DNA of 64,000 nt. Source: Allobosea robiniae (GTDB lineage Bacteria; Pseudomonadota; Alphaproteobacteria; Rhizobiales; Beijerinckiaceae). A program made the translations under genes and the position numbers. Location of the stretch: assembly GCF_900102525.1 (NCBI RefSeq), contig NZ_FNBZ01000008.1, positions 1-64,000 on the forward strand. The letters run 5' to 3'. Below are positions 1-8,580 of this stretch, piece after piece. The notes under the pieces were generated by a model. The model was given only the letters and a program-made list of their open reading frames with translations. It ran no database searches and was not told the origin of the DNA. Numbering within the stretch: position 1 is the stretch's first letter; each line of letters opens with the position of its first letter.

Positions 1-200
1 GCTGCGCTATCCAGACCGGCTGAGCCGACCGCGTTGGCGCCGAGGCCAACCGCACACTAACATTCAACCTGGACCTCTCGGCGGGGGCGGATCAGATCGC
101 GAATGTAACTCCGGCCAGCGTCCTGGCCGAGCAGCACCGCAAGATGGCCGCTCCCGGCACCGCGAAGCGCTGAACGGGCCAAGAGCGCGAGGAGCAAACG

Positions 201-296
201 ATGTCTGGACGCCAGAAGACAGAAACTGCTTTCGACCGAGCCCGCGAGCGGGTCGAGGGCCACCCGTCAGATCGGGATGGAAAGGGCACAAGCTGA
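201..296 (+). CDS. possible 31-residue protein
   Basis: A short reading frame (ATG to TGA, 31 codons) stands behind a good Shine-Dalgarno sequence (AGGAG at 189-193, seven bases before the ATG). The product would be very hydrophilic (MSGRQKTETAFDRARERV...). The rest of 1-440 shows no convincing gene. A frame ending at 173 is open only after a stop at 21 and I do not recognise it, so it may be the tail of a degraded gene. Low certainty. Confidence 0.25.
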   Translation: MSGRQKTETAFDRARERVEGHPSDRDGKGTS

Positions 297-441
297 CACC
301 GCCAGCTGGCCCACACTCCAGCGAAGAGACGACGGACCAGGCAAAGACCCCGGGGAGCGGCGCGCTGTCACCTCCCCGGCCGCGTCATGATATCGAGACG
401 GGCACGGGCTGAGGCACGCATTCTTAGACTAAACAGTTTCG

Positions 442-717
442 TTAGCCCTGCTTGTCGAGGTCGACAATCGTGATCGTTCCGCTCGGCTTGCGTTCTTGCG
501 CCTCCGTCTGCTGTCCTCCCCCGACTTCCGAATGATGCTTCTCGGCCGCGAAGCCTTCGGGATCATCCGCATCATAGGGCGCATGAGGTCCCGTCGGGTG
601 AGTCGAGCGTGGGTTGGGACCTGCGCGATTCTCGTTTTCTTCACCCGGCTGCCCAGGGCTGCGCGCGGTATTGTAGGCGGCCGGCGCATCCGTAACTTTG
701 TTGGGAACCTTGTTCAC
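442..717 (-). CDS. small hydrophilic hypothetical protein
   Basis: The 91-residue product is strongly hydrophilic, rich in Pro, Gly, Asp, Glu and His, and probably disordered (N-terminus MNKVPNKVTDAPAAYNTARS). I see no signal peptide or membrane segment. The start is GTG at 717, supported by an AGAGGA ribosome site a few bases upstream. It lies 54 bases downstream of the small membrane protein at 772-987 on the same strand and is probably transcribed with it from the EcfG-like promoter at 1025-1049. I do not recognise the family; the composition recalls the small stress proteins common in Rhizobiales genomes. Confidence 0.6.
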   Translation of the reverse strand: MNKVPNKVTDAPAAYNTARSPGQPGEENENRAGPNPRSTHPTGPHAPYDADDPEGFAAEKHHSEVGGGQQTEAQERKPSGTITIVDLDKQG

Positions 718-771
718 TGATCTATCCTCTTGTGGGGTGAATGCCCTACGCCGGGAAGGTCGAGCCGCCCC

Positions 772-987
772 CTACTGGCGAGGCGCAGGCAGCTTTTGAA
801 GATCAGTCGGGCTTTTCGGCGCGTCCTGCGGATCGACATGCCCGGACCGCTGCTCGCGCAGCGTGTCTGCATGGTAGAGATTGAAACCCACGAAGATCAC
901 CACTATCATCGCGGCAATGACGGCGACGATCATCAAAGCAGCTCTTCCGGCCTTGCGTGGCGGCGGCGGCGCATGATTTGCGGGCAT
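772..987 (-). CDS. small single-pass membrane protein
   Basis: The 71-residue product has a basic proline-rich N-terminus (MPANHAPPPPRKAGRA), one hydrophobic segment at about residues 18-36 (ALMIVAVIAAMIVVIFVGF) and a polar C-terminal tail. It is probably a single-pass inner-membrane protein with the tail in the periplasm. I chose the ATG at 987 because an upstream TTG/GTG start at 1044 would lie inside the -35 region of the EcfG-like promoter at 1025-1049. From that promoter the leader would be roughly 30 nt. The function is unknown; the promoter suggests general-stress expression. Confidence 0.6.
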   Translation of the reverse strand: MPANHAPPPPRKAGRAALMIVAVIAAMIVVIFVGFNLYHADTLREQRSGHVDPQDAPKSPTDLQKLPAPRQ

Positions 988-1024
988 GAGGGTCCGACTT
1001 CTGCCTAATCGGTGATTTTGATCG

Positions 1025-1049
1025 AACGCGAGCAGGGCCGGCACGTTCC
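1025..1049 (-). promoter_or_regulatory. sigma-EcfG-type promoter
   Basis: On the minus strand GGAAC (1045-1049) and CGTT (1025-1028) are separated by exactly 16 bases. This matches the GGAAC-N16/17-cGTT consensus of alphaproteobacterial general-stress sigma factors. It points at the small membrane protein at 772-987 and the hydrophilic protein at 442-717. Confidence 0.65.
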
Positions 1050-1192
1050 CTCGATCGAGAATCCGCTGATCCCGAAGAAAGCCATTTCCCTCTTTGATCG
1101 TCCGGCCACTCGCGGGAACCGAGTTCGTCTTGGTGGTGTTCTAAAAACGCCCGCCTGTTGGAGGCCGGCCGCTCAATCCGGGGGATTCCGCC

Positions 1193-2797
1193 TTGTCCGC
1201 ACCGTCTCGTCGCGCGATGCTCGCTCTGCTGCCCGGCGCCTGCATATTCGGGAGCCGGTCGGTGCGAGCCCAGGTGGCCGCTGGATCCAAGAAGGAATTC
1301 GGCTACGACGACGTCGTCCAGCAGGCGGCGGCCCTGGCGAAGCAGCCCTTCGATGCCGAAAGTGCGAAGATCCCGGCCGAGCTCTCGAGCCTGACCTATG
1401 ACAGCTATCGCGAAATCCGGCTTCGCCGCGACAAGGCCTTCTGGCGCGAGAACGGTTCGGATTTCCGCATGCTGCCCTTCCATCTTGGCTTCCTGCACGA
1501 CAAGCCGATCCAGGTTCACATCATCAACCACGGCAACGCGACCCCGATCCCGTTTACGACCGGCCTGTTCGAATACGGCAAGGTTCCCGTCCCCAAGGGC
1601 CTTTCGCCGGCGCTCGGCTTCGCGGGCTTTGCGGTGACCACCAACCTGAACGACCCGAAGGTGCAGGACGAAGTCATATCCTTCCTGGGTGCGAGCTATT
1701 TCCGCTTGATCGGCCGGGGGCACCGCTACGGGCTTTCAGCGCGCTCGCTGGCGCTCGATGTCGGTGGCAAGGGGCCTGAGGAATTCCCGTTCATGCGAGC
1801 GCTGTGGGTCGACGAGCCATCACGCGACACGATCGAGCTCGTCATCTACGCCCTGCTCGACTCACCATCGGTCGCCGGAGCCTTTCGCTATATCGTCCGT
1901 CCGGGCCGCCAAACCCATATGGACGTTACCGCGACGATCATCCCGCGCCGGGAGATCGAGCGGATCGGTATCGCGCCGCTGACCTCGATGTTCCAGGCTG
2001 GCGAAGGCGACCTCGGGCAGCGAACCGATTTCCGCCCCGAGATCCACGATTCCGACGGTCTGATGCTGCAGTCCGGCAGCGGAGAGTGGATCTGGCGCCC
2101 CATTCGCAACCCCAAGGCGCTGCGCATATCGAGCTTCAGCGACAAGAATCCGCGCGGCTTCGGCCTGATGCAACGCGACCGCGATTTCGGCAGCTATCAG
2201 GACCTGGAAGCGCGCTACGATGCGCGGCCCAGCTACTGGGTCCAGCCTCAGGGCGACTGGGGTGAAGGCCGGATCGAGCTCATCGAAATCCCGACGGATA
2301 ACGAAGCTTTCGACAACATCGTCGCCTGCTGGACGCCCAGCAAGTCCCTGCCCAGCGGAGAAGCCGCCGCGTTCAGCTACCGCATCTCGGCGCTGTCGAC
2401 GACCTGGCACCTGCACTCCTACGCGCAGGTTCAGCAGAGCTTCAACGGCTCGGATATCGAGGACGGCGTGTCCGAGGGTAAGGGTACGAAACGCTTCATC
2501 GTCGATTTTGCCGGCGGCGACCTCGCCTACTACCAGAGCGAGCCCGACCGCCTGGAGCTTGTCGCGACGACGACGGCCGGCGCGATCACCACGAAAATCC
2601 TGACATTCAATGCGCCACTGAAAGGCGTGCGTGCCATCGTCGACGCGACGCTGCCGGACGGACAGTCGGCGGAGCTTCGCATGTTCCTGAGGGCGCGTAA
2701 TCGCACCCTGAGCGAGACCTGGACGGCGACCTGGTCGGTTCCGGCCGGCGACTCCGCCAAGCCACAGCCTTCGAAGACCGAACCGGCACGCAACTGA
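1193..2797 (+). CDS. periplasmic glucan biosynthesis protein, OpgG/OpgD (MdoG) family
   Basis: This protein of about 534 residues matches the MdoG/OpgG family along its length, for example GHRYGLSARSLALDVG, FPFMRALWVDEP and FSDKNPRGFGLMQRDRDFGSYQDLEARY. Family members act in the periplasm on the backbone of osmoregulated periplasmic glucans. The N-terminus carries a twin-arginine-like signal (SRRAMLALLPGA, then a hydrophobic stretch and RAQ), which is typical of the OpgD branch. The start is taken as TTG at 1193 after a GGGGGA ribosome site; an in-frame ATG at 1217 would cut off the Arg pair. No opgH is beside it. The next gene, a phospholipase-D-type enzyme, starts 22 bases downstream and may be in the same transcript. 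OpgG versus OpgD is not decidable from sequence reading alone. Confidence 0.85.
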   Translation: MSAPSRRAMLALLPGACIFGSRSVRAQVAAGSKKEFGYDDVVQQAAALAKQPFDAESAKIPAELSSLTYDSYREIRLRRDKAFWRENGSDFRMLPFHLGFLHDKPIQVHIINHGNATPIPFTTGLFEYGKVPVPKGLSPALGFAGFAVTTNLNDPKVQDEVISFLGASYFRLIGRGHRYGLSARSLALDVGGKGPEEFPFMRALWVDEPSRDTIELVIYALLDSPSVAGAFRYIVRPGRQTHMDVTATIIPRREIERIGIAPLTSMFQAGEGDLGQRTDFRPEIHDSDGLMLQSGSGEWIWRPIRNPKALRISSFSDKNPRGFGLMQRDRDFGSYQDLEARYDARPSYWVQPQGDWGEGRIELIEIPTDNEAFDNIVACWTPSKSLPSGEAAAFSYRISALSTTWHLHSYAQVQQSFNGSDIEDGVSEGKGTKRFIVDFAGGDLAYYQSEPDRLELVATTTAGAITTKILTFNAPLKGVRAIVDATLPDGQSAELRMFLRARNRTLSETWTATWSVPAGDSAKPQPSKTEPARN

Positions 2798-2819
2798 TGC
2801 CTCTGCCTTTCAAGCCGAC

Positions 2820-4106
2820 ATGCTCATGACGCTCCGACGGCATCCTCTCGTCATCGCGCTCATCTCGGCCATTCTGGGTGTCGTGGGCTGTCTCGTCGTC
2901 GGCAACCTGCTGCCGGAGCCGCAGGAGCTGAAGCAACCGCTTCCACATCACCTCGCCTCGTCGGATCGTCAGCTCAGGACGTCGATGGGCGCCCTCTTCG
3001 GCTCGAACTACGTGCCCGGCAACAAGGTCGAGACGCTGGTCAACGGGATCAGGATCTTCCCCGCGATGCTGACAGCCATTCGCGAGGCGCGGCAGACAAT
3101 CAGCTTCGAGACCTATATCTACTGGCGCGGCGCCATCGCCGAGGAGTTTGCCGATGCCCTCTCGGCAAAGGCACGGGATGGATTGAGCGTAAAGGTGCTG
3201 CTCGACTGGGTCGGCAGCCTGCCTATGGACGAGCAGCTCATTCAGCGGATGCAAGACGCCGGCGTCGAGGTCGTCCGCTTTCGCCCCGTCACCTGGTATA
3301 CGCTCGACCGCGTCAACAACCGCACCCATCGGAAGTTGCTGGTCGTCGATGGGCGCATGGGTTTCACCGGCGGCGTCGGCATCGCCGATGAATGGAACGG
3401 CGATGCGCGCACGCCGAACGAATGGCGCGACACTCACTATCGCATCGAAGGGCCAGCCGTGGCGGAATTCCAGGCCGCCTTTGCCGAGCACTGGATCGAG
3501 GCGACCGGGGAGCTGCTCCTGGGCGACCGCTTCTTTCCGGAGATCGCCCCGGCAGGCGACCACGCCGCGCAGGTCGTCGTCAGCTCGACCCACCAGCGCA
3601 ACACCATGCATCTCATGCTGATGACGGCGCTTGCCGCCGCGCAGAAGAGCATCCGCATCGCGACGCCCTATTTCGTTCCCGACGACCTGACGCGCCAGCA
3701 GCTTCTCGAAGCCCGCAAGCGCGGCGTCGAGATCGAGATCATCGTGCCGGGGCCCCGCACGGATGCACGCGTCGTCAGGAAGGCGTCGCGACATCTTTGG
3801 GGCGACCTGCTCCAGGCCGGCGTGAAGATCAGCGAGTATCAGCCGACCTTCTTTCACTGCAAGCTCGTCATCGTCGACGATGTCTGGGCCTCCGTCGGCT
3901 CGACGAATATCGACGACCGCGCCCTCAGGCTGAACGACGAAGCCAACATCAACCTGTTCGACCGCGAATTCGCCCGAACCCAGACGACCTTGTTCGACAA
4001 AGATGCCGCAGCCTCCCGCCCCTATACCTTCTCGGACTGGCAAAACCGTTCACCCAGCGAGAAATTCTCGGACTGGCTCTCCAGCCTCGCTCGATCGCAG
4101 ATCTGA
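2820..4106 (+). CDS. phospholipase D-family cardiolipin synthase-like protein
   Basis: The 428-residue product has an N-terminal hydrophobic segment (about residues 10-28) and two phospholipase D domains. HKD motif 1 is HRKLLVVDGRMGFTGG at about residue 170 and motif 2 is HCKLVIVDDVWASVGSTNID at about residue 347. In this family the two HKD motifs form one active site, which in cardiolipin synthases condenses phospholipids to cardiolipin and glycerol or ethanolamine. The architecture fits ClsA/ClsB-like enzymes anchored at the inner membrane, although hydrolytic PLDs look similar. It directly follows the glucan biosynthesis gene, so both may serve envelope homeostasis. The start at 2820 is followed by a second in-frame ATG at 2826. 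Confidence 0.85.
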   Translation: MLMTLRRHPLVIALISAILGVVGCLVVGNLLPEPQELKQPLPHHLASSDRQLRTSMGALFGSNYVPGNKVETLVNGIRIFPAMLTAIREARQTISFETYIYWRGAIAEEFADALSAKARDGLSVKVLLDWVGSLPMDEQLIQRMQDAGVEVVRFRPVTWYTLDRVNNRTHRKLLVVDGRMGFTGGVGIADEWNGDARTPNEWRDTHYRIEGPAVAEFQAAFAEHWIEATGELLLGDRFFPEIAPAGDHAAQVVVSSTHQRNTMHLMLMTALAAAQKSIRIATPYFVPDDLTRQQLLEARKRGVEIEIIVPGPRTDARVVRKASRHLWGDLLQAGVKISEYQPTFFHCKLVIVDDVWASVGSTNIDDRALRLNDEANINLFDREFARTQTTLFDKDAAASRPYTFSDWQNRSPSEKFSDWLSSLARSQI

Positions 4107-4322
4107 CGTCGCGCCCAAGCCCCTTCGTTGAATGGTGCTCGCAAGGCACAACCAAGCCATCGACCACATCGCCGTGCCAGTGGCGGGCAGCTCGACCGAC
4201 CGATCCATGCCGAAATCAGAATCGGGAGCTTTCATAACGCTGCGGCTCATATAGCATTTGATGCAGCGCGAGCCGGCACGATCTCATATCTGCGAGACGT
4301 CATCCGACGTGGCAGGAAACGA

Positions 4323-5072
4323 ATGGACAAGCAGCACTATCTTGAACGGCTCGTTCTCAAGCTGGAAACCCATGTCCCCCTGCCCCCGGCCGAGCGGGAG
4401 AAGCTGTTGCAACTGCCGCTCACCTTGAAGCGCCTGGAAGCCAATCACGACATTGTCCGCGAAGGAGAACTTACGCAGCAGTGTTGCCTCGTCGCCGAAG
4501 GGCTGGTCTGTCGCTACAAGATCGTTGGCGACGGTGCGCGGCAGATATTGTCGCTCCACCTTCCCGGCGACATTCCGGATATCCACTCTCTCCTAATCGA
4601 GCGCATGGATCATTGCCTGGGAACGCTGACACCGGCGGTTGTCGGTCTCATCCCGCACGAAGCGGTCAGGTCTCTTACGCGGGCTTCCTACCGGGTATCG
4701 GAAGCGTTCTGGCGCGAAACGCTCATCGAAGCCTCGATTTATCGTGAGTGGATGGTCGGTATCGGGCGCCGCGCGGCGCCGAGCCGGATCGCCCATCTGC
4801 TCTGCGAGTTTATCACCAAGATGACGGCGATCGGCTTGTCCGACGGCGTGATCTGCAATTTGCCTTTGACGCAACCCGAGATCGCCGATGCGCTTGGCCT
4901 GTCAACGGTTCACATGAACAAGAAGCTCCGGGAAATCCGAGAGGCCAGACTTGTTCGGATCAGGGTCAATCGACTGACGGTTCTGGACTGGAAAGGCCTT
5001 TGCAGTTTGGCTGAGTTCGATCCGGATTATTTGCATCTCCAACCCGGCGCCGCCAAAATCAAAGACGATTGA
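4323..5072 (+). CDS. Crp/Fnr-family transcriptional regulator
   Basis: The 249-residue product has an N-terminal cyclic-nucleotide-binding-like domain (about residues 30-140, with ANHDIVREGELTQQCCLVAEGLVCRYK and LHLPGDIPDIHSL) and a C-terminal Crp-type winged helix (about residues 160-235, with LPLTQPEIADALGLSTVHMNKKLREIRE). The FNR-type iron-sulfur cysteine cluster is absent, so oxygen sensing by that route is unlikely. The start is ATG at 4323, preceded by AGGAAAC; the frame is open further upstream but has no better start. Similar regulators in Rhizobiales control single downstream stress genes. The DUF6894 gene begins 33 bases after the stop. No ligand can be inferred. Confidence 0.8.
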   Translation: MDKQHYLERLVLKLETHVPLPPAEREKLLQLPLTLKRLEANHDIVREGELTQQCCLVAEGLVCRYKIVGDGARQILSLHLPGDIPDIHSLLIERMDHCLGTLTPAVVGLIPHEAVRSLTRASYRVSEAFWRETLIEASIYREWMVGIGRRAAPSRIAHLLCEFITKMTAIGLSDGVICNLPLTQPEIADALGLSTVHMNKKLREIREARLVRIRVNRLTVLDWKGLCSLAEFDPDYLHLQPGAAKIKDD

Positions 5073-5105
5073 GGAACAGGTTTGCCTTGGCTGCATTAGG
5101 CAGGC

Positions 5106-5381
5106 ATGCCCAGCTATTTCTTTCACACGCGCGATGGATGGAAGCTCGAAATCGATGAGGAGGGTACGGATTTACCCGACGACCAAAGCGCGCGAAATGC
5201 CGCTAAGGAACTGTTGGCGGCCCTGAATCGCGAAAAGTTGCCCAATGGTGACCATATGTCCCTTTCGGTCACCGTGCAGAATGCCCAGGGCGTGGACATC
5301 TACGTTGCGAACTTGCGCCTCGATGGCGCCTCCACTGACATTCTGCCCGATCCGAAGCTCAGCAAGCAAGATGGCGGATAA
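5106..5381 (+). CDS. DUF6894 family small protein
   Basis: The 91-residue protein opens with MPSYFFHTRDGWKLEIDEEG, the hallmark start of the DUF6894 family found widely in Rhizobiales (family form roughly P-x-Y-F-F-H-x-x-D-G). The middle has DLPDDQSARNAAKELLAAL and the C-terminus is polar. There is no signal peptide or membrane segment. The function is unknown in the family. It follows the Crp/Fnr-type regulator by 33 bases on the same strand, and an AGGCAGG ribosome site precedes the ATG. The region between here and 5533 holds no other gene. Confidence 0.8.
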   Translation: MPSYFFHTRDGWKLEIDEEGTDLPDDQSARNAAKELLAALNREKLPNGDHMSLSVTVQNAQGVDIYVANLRLDGASTDILPDPKLSKQDGG

Positions 5382-5532
5382 GGTGAGCAGGCATCGGTTT
5401 CCGTACTGAGGCAATCGATCGCATTTCAGACTGCGGCCATGCACAGGGACGGACAGTGCGCAATATCATTTGTTATTGCTCCAAGAGCTTTGATTAGCGC
5501 AGAGAGATGCATCTCTCCAGCTGGTTCCATGC

Positions 5533-7029
5533 ATGCCTATCTCCCAGGCGTTCTTTCGACGCTCGAACGCCCTGCTTCTGGCCATCGGCATCGCGGTGCT
5601 GGTCGGCATCGTGGCGACGTCGCTGTGGCTGACGAGCGCGAGCGAGCGCTATTTCGGCGAGGTTACGGCCGCCCGCGCGGTCCGAAGCGCTACCGCAGAC
5701 CTGTTGTCACTGGTGCAGGATGCCGAAACGGGCCAGCGCGGCTTCCTGCTGACCCGGGAAGAAGCCTATCTTGAGCCTTACAACGTCGCGCTTTCCAAGC
5801 TGGCGGCTCAACGAGGGAATCTGGAGCGAGCCGCGGCCAAGCTGCGCGAGGTCGGCCCGCTGCTTCAGCGTGTGACGAGCGAACTCGATCAGAAGATGGC
5901 GGAACTTGCTGCAACGGTCGAGGCGACGCGCAAGGGTGACACCGAGACGGCTCTGCGAATGGTCCGCAGCGGAACCGGCAAGCAGCTCATGGACGATCTG
6001 CGGACCGACCTAACCGCTATTCTGACCAATTCTGAAGCGGAGCTGAGGGAAGCGATCGATGCGCAGCTCATCGCCTCGACGCGGCTGCGCTGGACGACGA
6101 TCATCGGCGCGATCCTGATCCTCGCCATGGCCGGCGCGGCGAGTTGGACCATTATCAGCTATACCCGCGAACTCGTCGCAGCGCGTCGCGAGGTCGAAAC
6201 ACTGAATGTCGGGCTTGAAGAACGCGTGCGCGAACGAACGGATGCCCTCGTCAAGGCGAACGAGGAGGTCCAGCGCTTTGCCTATATCGTGACGCATGAT
6301 CTGCGCGCGCCGCTGGTGAACATCATGGGCTTCACCAGCGAGCTGGAGGCAATGTTCAAGCCGATCGACGCCTATGTCGTGGCTGGGAGCGCAGCCTCGC
6401 CTGAGCAGAAGGCCGCAGCGGAGGAGGCTCTTCGGGTCGATGTCGCCGAGGCGATCGGCTTCATCCGCTCGTCGACGCGAAAGATGGACGGGCTCATCAA
6501 CGCGATCCTCAAAATCTCCCGTGAGGGGCGCCGCGAATTACGCGTAGAGACTGTTGATCTGACCGGGCTCATCGAGACCGCCGCAGCGGCGGTCCACCAT
6601 CAGGCCAGTGCGGAGGAAAGCGGCGGGATCGAGATCGACTCGCAGGTTCCTCGCGTTGTCAGCGATCGCCTGTCGCTTGACCAGATCATGGGCAACCTCA
6701 TCGACAATGCCATCAAATACCGGGCGCCCGACCGTCCGATCAAGATCGCCGTCCGCACGCGCCGGGAGCGCCGCGGCTGGGTGAAGATCGAGATCGAGGA
6801 CAATGGCCGCGGCATCGCGGCGACCGACCACGAGCGCATCTTCGAATTGTTCCGGCGCTCTGGCACGCAGAACACGGCGGGCGAAGGCATCGGCCTCGCC
6901 CATGTCCGCACGATGGTGCGCAATCTCGGCGGCGACATCGCCGTGCGCTCAGAACTTGGAAAAGGCACGACCTTTACCGTGACCCTGCCCCCCGACCTCG
7001 CGGCCTACAGACGGAGTGCCGAAGCGTGA
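5533..7029 (+). CDS. CHASE3-domain sensor histidine kinase
   Basis: This 498-residue inner-membrane kinase has a transmembrane helix at about residues 13-33, a periplasmic CHASE3 domain (about 38-180, with LVQDAETGQRGFLLTREEAYLEPY), a second helix at about 190-212, a short coiled coil, a HisKA domain with the phospho-acceptor His in IVTHDLRAPL (about residue 255) and a HATPase_c domain (N box NLIDNAIKYRAP, G boxes DNGRGIA and GEGIGLAHV). CHASE3 kinases sense unknown extracytoplasmic cues. Its stop overlaps the GTG start of the next response regulator by four bases, so the pair is translationally coupled. The architecture resembles kinases that signal to Rcp1-type regulators. Confidence 0.9.
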   Translation: MPISQAFFRRSNALLLAIGIAVLVGIVATSLWLTSASERYFGEVTAARAVRSATADLLSLVQDAETGQRGFLLTREEAYLEPYNVALSKLAAQRGNLERAAAKLREVGPLLQRVTSELDQKMAELAATVEATRKGDTETALRMVRSGTGKQLMDDLRTDLTAILTNSEAELREAIDAQLIASTRLRWTTIIGAILILAMAGAASWTIISYTRELVAARREVETLNVGLEERVRERTDALVKANEEVQRFAYIVTHDLRAPLVNIMGFTSELEAMFKPIDAYVVAGSAASPEQKAAAEEALRVDVAEAIGFIRSSTRKMDGLINAILKISREGRRELRVETVDLTGLIETAAAAVHHQASAEESGGIEIDSQVPRVVSDRLSLDQIMGNLIDNAIKYRAPDRPIKIAVRTRRERRGWVKIEIEDNGRGIAATDHERIFELFRRSGTQNTAGEGIGLAHVRTMVRNLGGDIAVRSELGKGTTFTVTLPPDLAAYRRSAEA

Positions 7030-7469
7030 CCAATGGAAAGCCCGTCTCGATCATCATGATCGAGGACGATGAAGGCCATGCCCGCCTCATCGAGAAGAAC
7101 ATCCGCCGCGCCGGTGTTAGCAACGAGATCATCCCCTTCGCCAACGGCACGGATGCGCTGAACTACCTGTTCGGCCCCGATGGCTCCGGTGCCGTCAGCG
7201 CCGGCCGCCAGCTCTTGATCCTGCTCGACCTGAACCTGCCCGACATGGGCGGCGTCGACATCCTCGAGAAGGTGAAGGCGAACACGCATACCAAGCGTTC
7301 GCCCGTCGTCGTGCTCACCACGACCGACGACAGCCGCGAGATCCAGCGCTGCTACGATCTCGGCGCCAATGTCTACATCACCAAGCCCGTGGATTACGAC
7401 GGCTTCGCCAACGCGATCCGCCAGCTTGGCCTGTTCTTCTCCGTCATCCAGGTTCCGGAAACGCCATGA
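7026..7469 (+). CDS. single-domain response regulator (Rcp1-like)
   Basis: The 147-residue protein is a lone receiver domain: acidic pocket IEDDEGHA, phospho-acceptor Asp in LLILLDLNLPDMGG (about residue 68), conserved Thr in VVVLTTTDD and Lys in YITKPVDYDGFANAI. There is no output domain, so it passes phosphate on or acts by protein contact. The long insert between beta-2 and alpha-2 and the LIEKNIRRAG helix match the Rcp1/phytochrome-associated regulators. The start is GTG at 7026, overlapping the kinase stop. It is probably the direct partner of the CHASE3 kinase and may also serve the downstream REC-kinase or the phytochrome. Confidence 0.88.
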   Translation: MTNGKPVSIIMIEDDEGHARLIEKNIRRAGVSNEIIPFANGTDALNYLFGPDGSGAVSAGRQLLILLDLNLPDMGGVDILEKVKANTHTKRSPVVVLTTTDDSREIQRCYDLGANVYITKPVDYDGFANAIRQLGLFFSVIQVPETP

Positions 7470-7491
7470 CCGGCTTGCGTGGCCGCCGCTG

Positions 7492-8559
7492 ATGCCGAAC
7501 CGGCCGATCAACGTCCTCTATATCGACGACGACGCCACACTCGGGCGCCTCGTGCAGCGCATGCTCGCGCGCCACAACTATGTCGTGGAGCATGTCGAAA
7601 CCGCCGATGCGGGCCTCGCGCGCGCAGAAGCGGGCGGCATCGACGTCATCATCCTCGATCATGATCTCGGGACAGCTTCAGGGCTCGATGTCCTCTCGGC
7701 GCTGTCCAAGGATGCAGCGTCTCCCGCCGTCATCTATGTGACCGCCTCATCGGAGCTGTCGATCGCGGTGACCGCGCTGAAAGCCGGTGCCATGGACTAT
7801 GTCGTGAAGACGGTCGGCGAGGATTTCGAGATTCTGCTGCGGGCGGCTCTGGAGCACGCCGTGGTGAAGACGCGATTGACCCGGGCCCGCGAACAGGCGG
7901 AGCATGAAGTGCGCGCCGCACGCGACCGCGCCGTGACGCTACTGGCCGAGGTCAATCACCGCGTCGCCAACAGCCTGTCGCTGGTCGGCTCGCTCGTCCG
8001 CATGCAGGCAAACTCCGTCGAGGACCCCGGCGCCAAGGCGGCGCTCGCCGAGACGCAGGCGCGCATCACCGCGATCGGCAACCTGCATCGCAGCCTCTAC
8101 ACCTCCGACGATGTCCGCGCCGTCGATCTCGCGGGCTATCTCCGTTCGCTACTGGAAGAGTTCGCGCAATCGCTCGCCGGCTCCGGCCAGATGCCGTCGA
8201 TCCGCTGCGAGGCGGAGCCCGTGCTGGCGAAAACCGACAAGGCGATCTCGATCGGGTTGATCGCGACGGAACTGGTGACCAACGCGCTGAAATACGCCTA
8301 TCCCAACGGCCAGGGCGAAGTCCGGGTTATCCTCTCCCGCGAGGGCGACACGGTCACGCTCAAGGTCGCCGATGATGGCATCGGCTGGACGGGAACCGGC
8401 ACGATCCGGGGAACCGGCCTCGGCAGCAAGATCGTGCGCGCGATGGCGAAAAGCCTCGCTACCGAGTTGCGCTATGCCGACACCGGTGGGTGCGGCACGC
8501 AGGCCGTCATGGAGCTGTCGCTGGCTGGCCTAGCACCTCCGGCATCTGAAGCGGCCTGA
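7492..8559 (+). CDS. receiver-HWE/HisKA_2 hybrid histidine kinase
   Basis: The 355-residue soluble protein has an N-terminal receiver domain (residues 1-125; acidic LYIDDDAT, Asp in VIILDHDLG near 54, Lys in YVVKTVGED), a coiled-coil linker, then an HWE/HisKA_2-type kinase with its acceptor His in LLAEVNHRVANSLSLV (about 155) and an ATPase domain (ELVTNALKYAYPNGQG; DDGIGW; GTGLGSKIV). It has no membrane segment, so its input is phosphate at the receiver. The start is ATG at 7492, 22 bases after the preceding gene; the frame is open further up but overlaps that gene. Together the three genes look like a phosphorelay: kinase, single receiver, receiver-kinase. Confidence 0.87.
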   Translation: MPNRPINVLYIDDDATLGRLVQRMLARHNYVVEHVETADAGLARAEAGGIDVIILDHDLGTASGLDVLSALSKDAASPAVIYVTASSELSIAVTALKAGAMDYVVKTVGEDFEILLRAALEHAVVKTRLTRAREQAEHEVRAARDRAVTLLAEVNHRVANSLSLVGSLVRMQANSVEDPGAKAALAETQARITAIGNLHRSLYTSDDVRAVDLAGYLRSLLEEFAQSLAGSGQMPSIRCEAEPVLAKTDKAISIGLIATELVTNALKYAYPNGQGEVRVILSREGDTVTLKVADDGIGWTGTGTIRGTGLGSKIVRAMAKSLATELRYADTGGCGTQAVMELSLAGLAPPASEAA

Positions 8560-8580
8560 GCCGCGGCGGATTCTGGCGAG

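Noticed and set aside
2607-4043. A 478-codon minus-strand frame over the cardiolipin synthase gene
   Set aside because: The opposite strand carries two intact HKD motifs, and the minus-strand product has no recognisable domain.
5074-5100. GGAAC before the DUF6894 gene as an EcfG promoter
   Set aside because: No CGTT follows at 16 or 17 bases.
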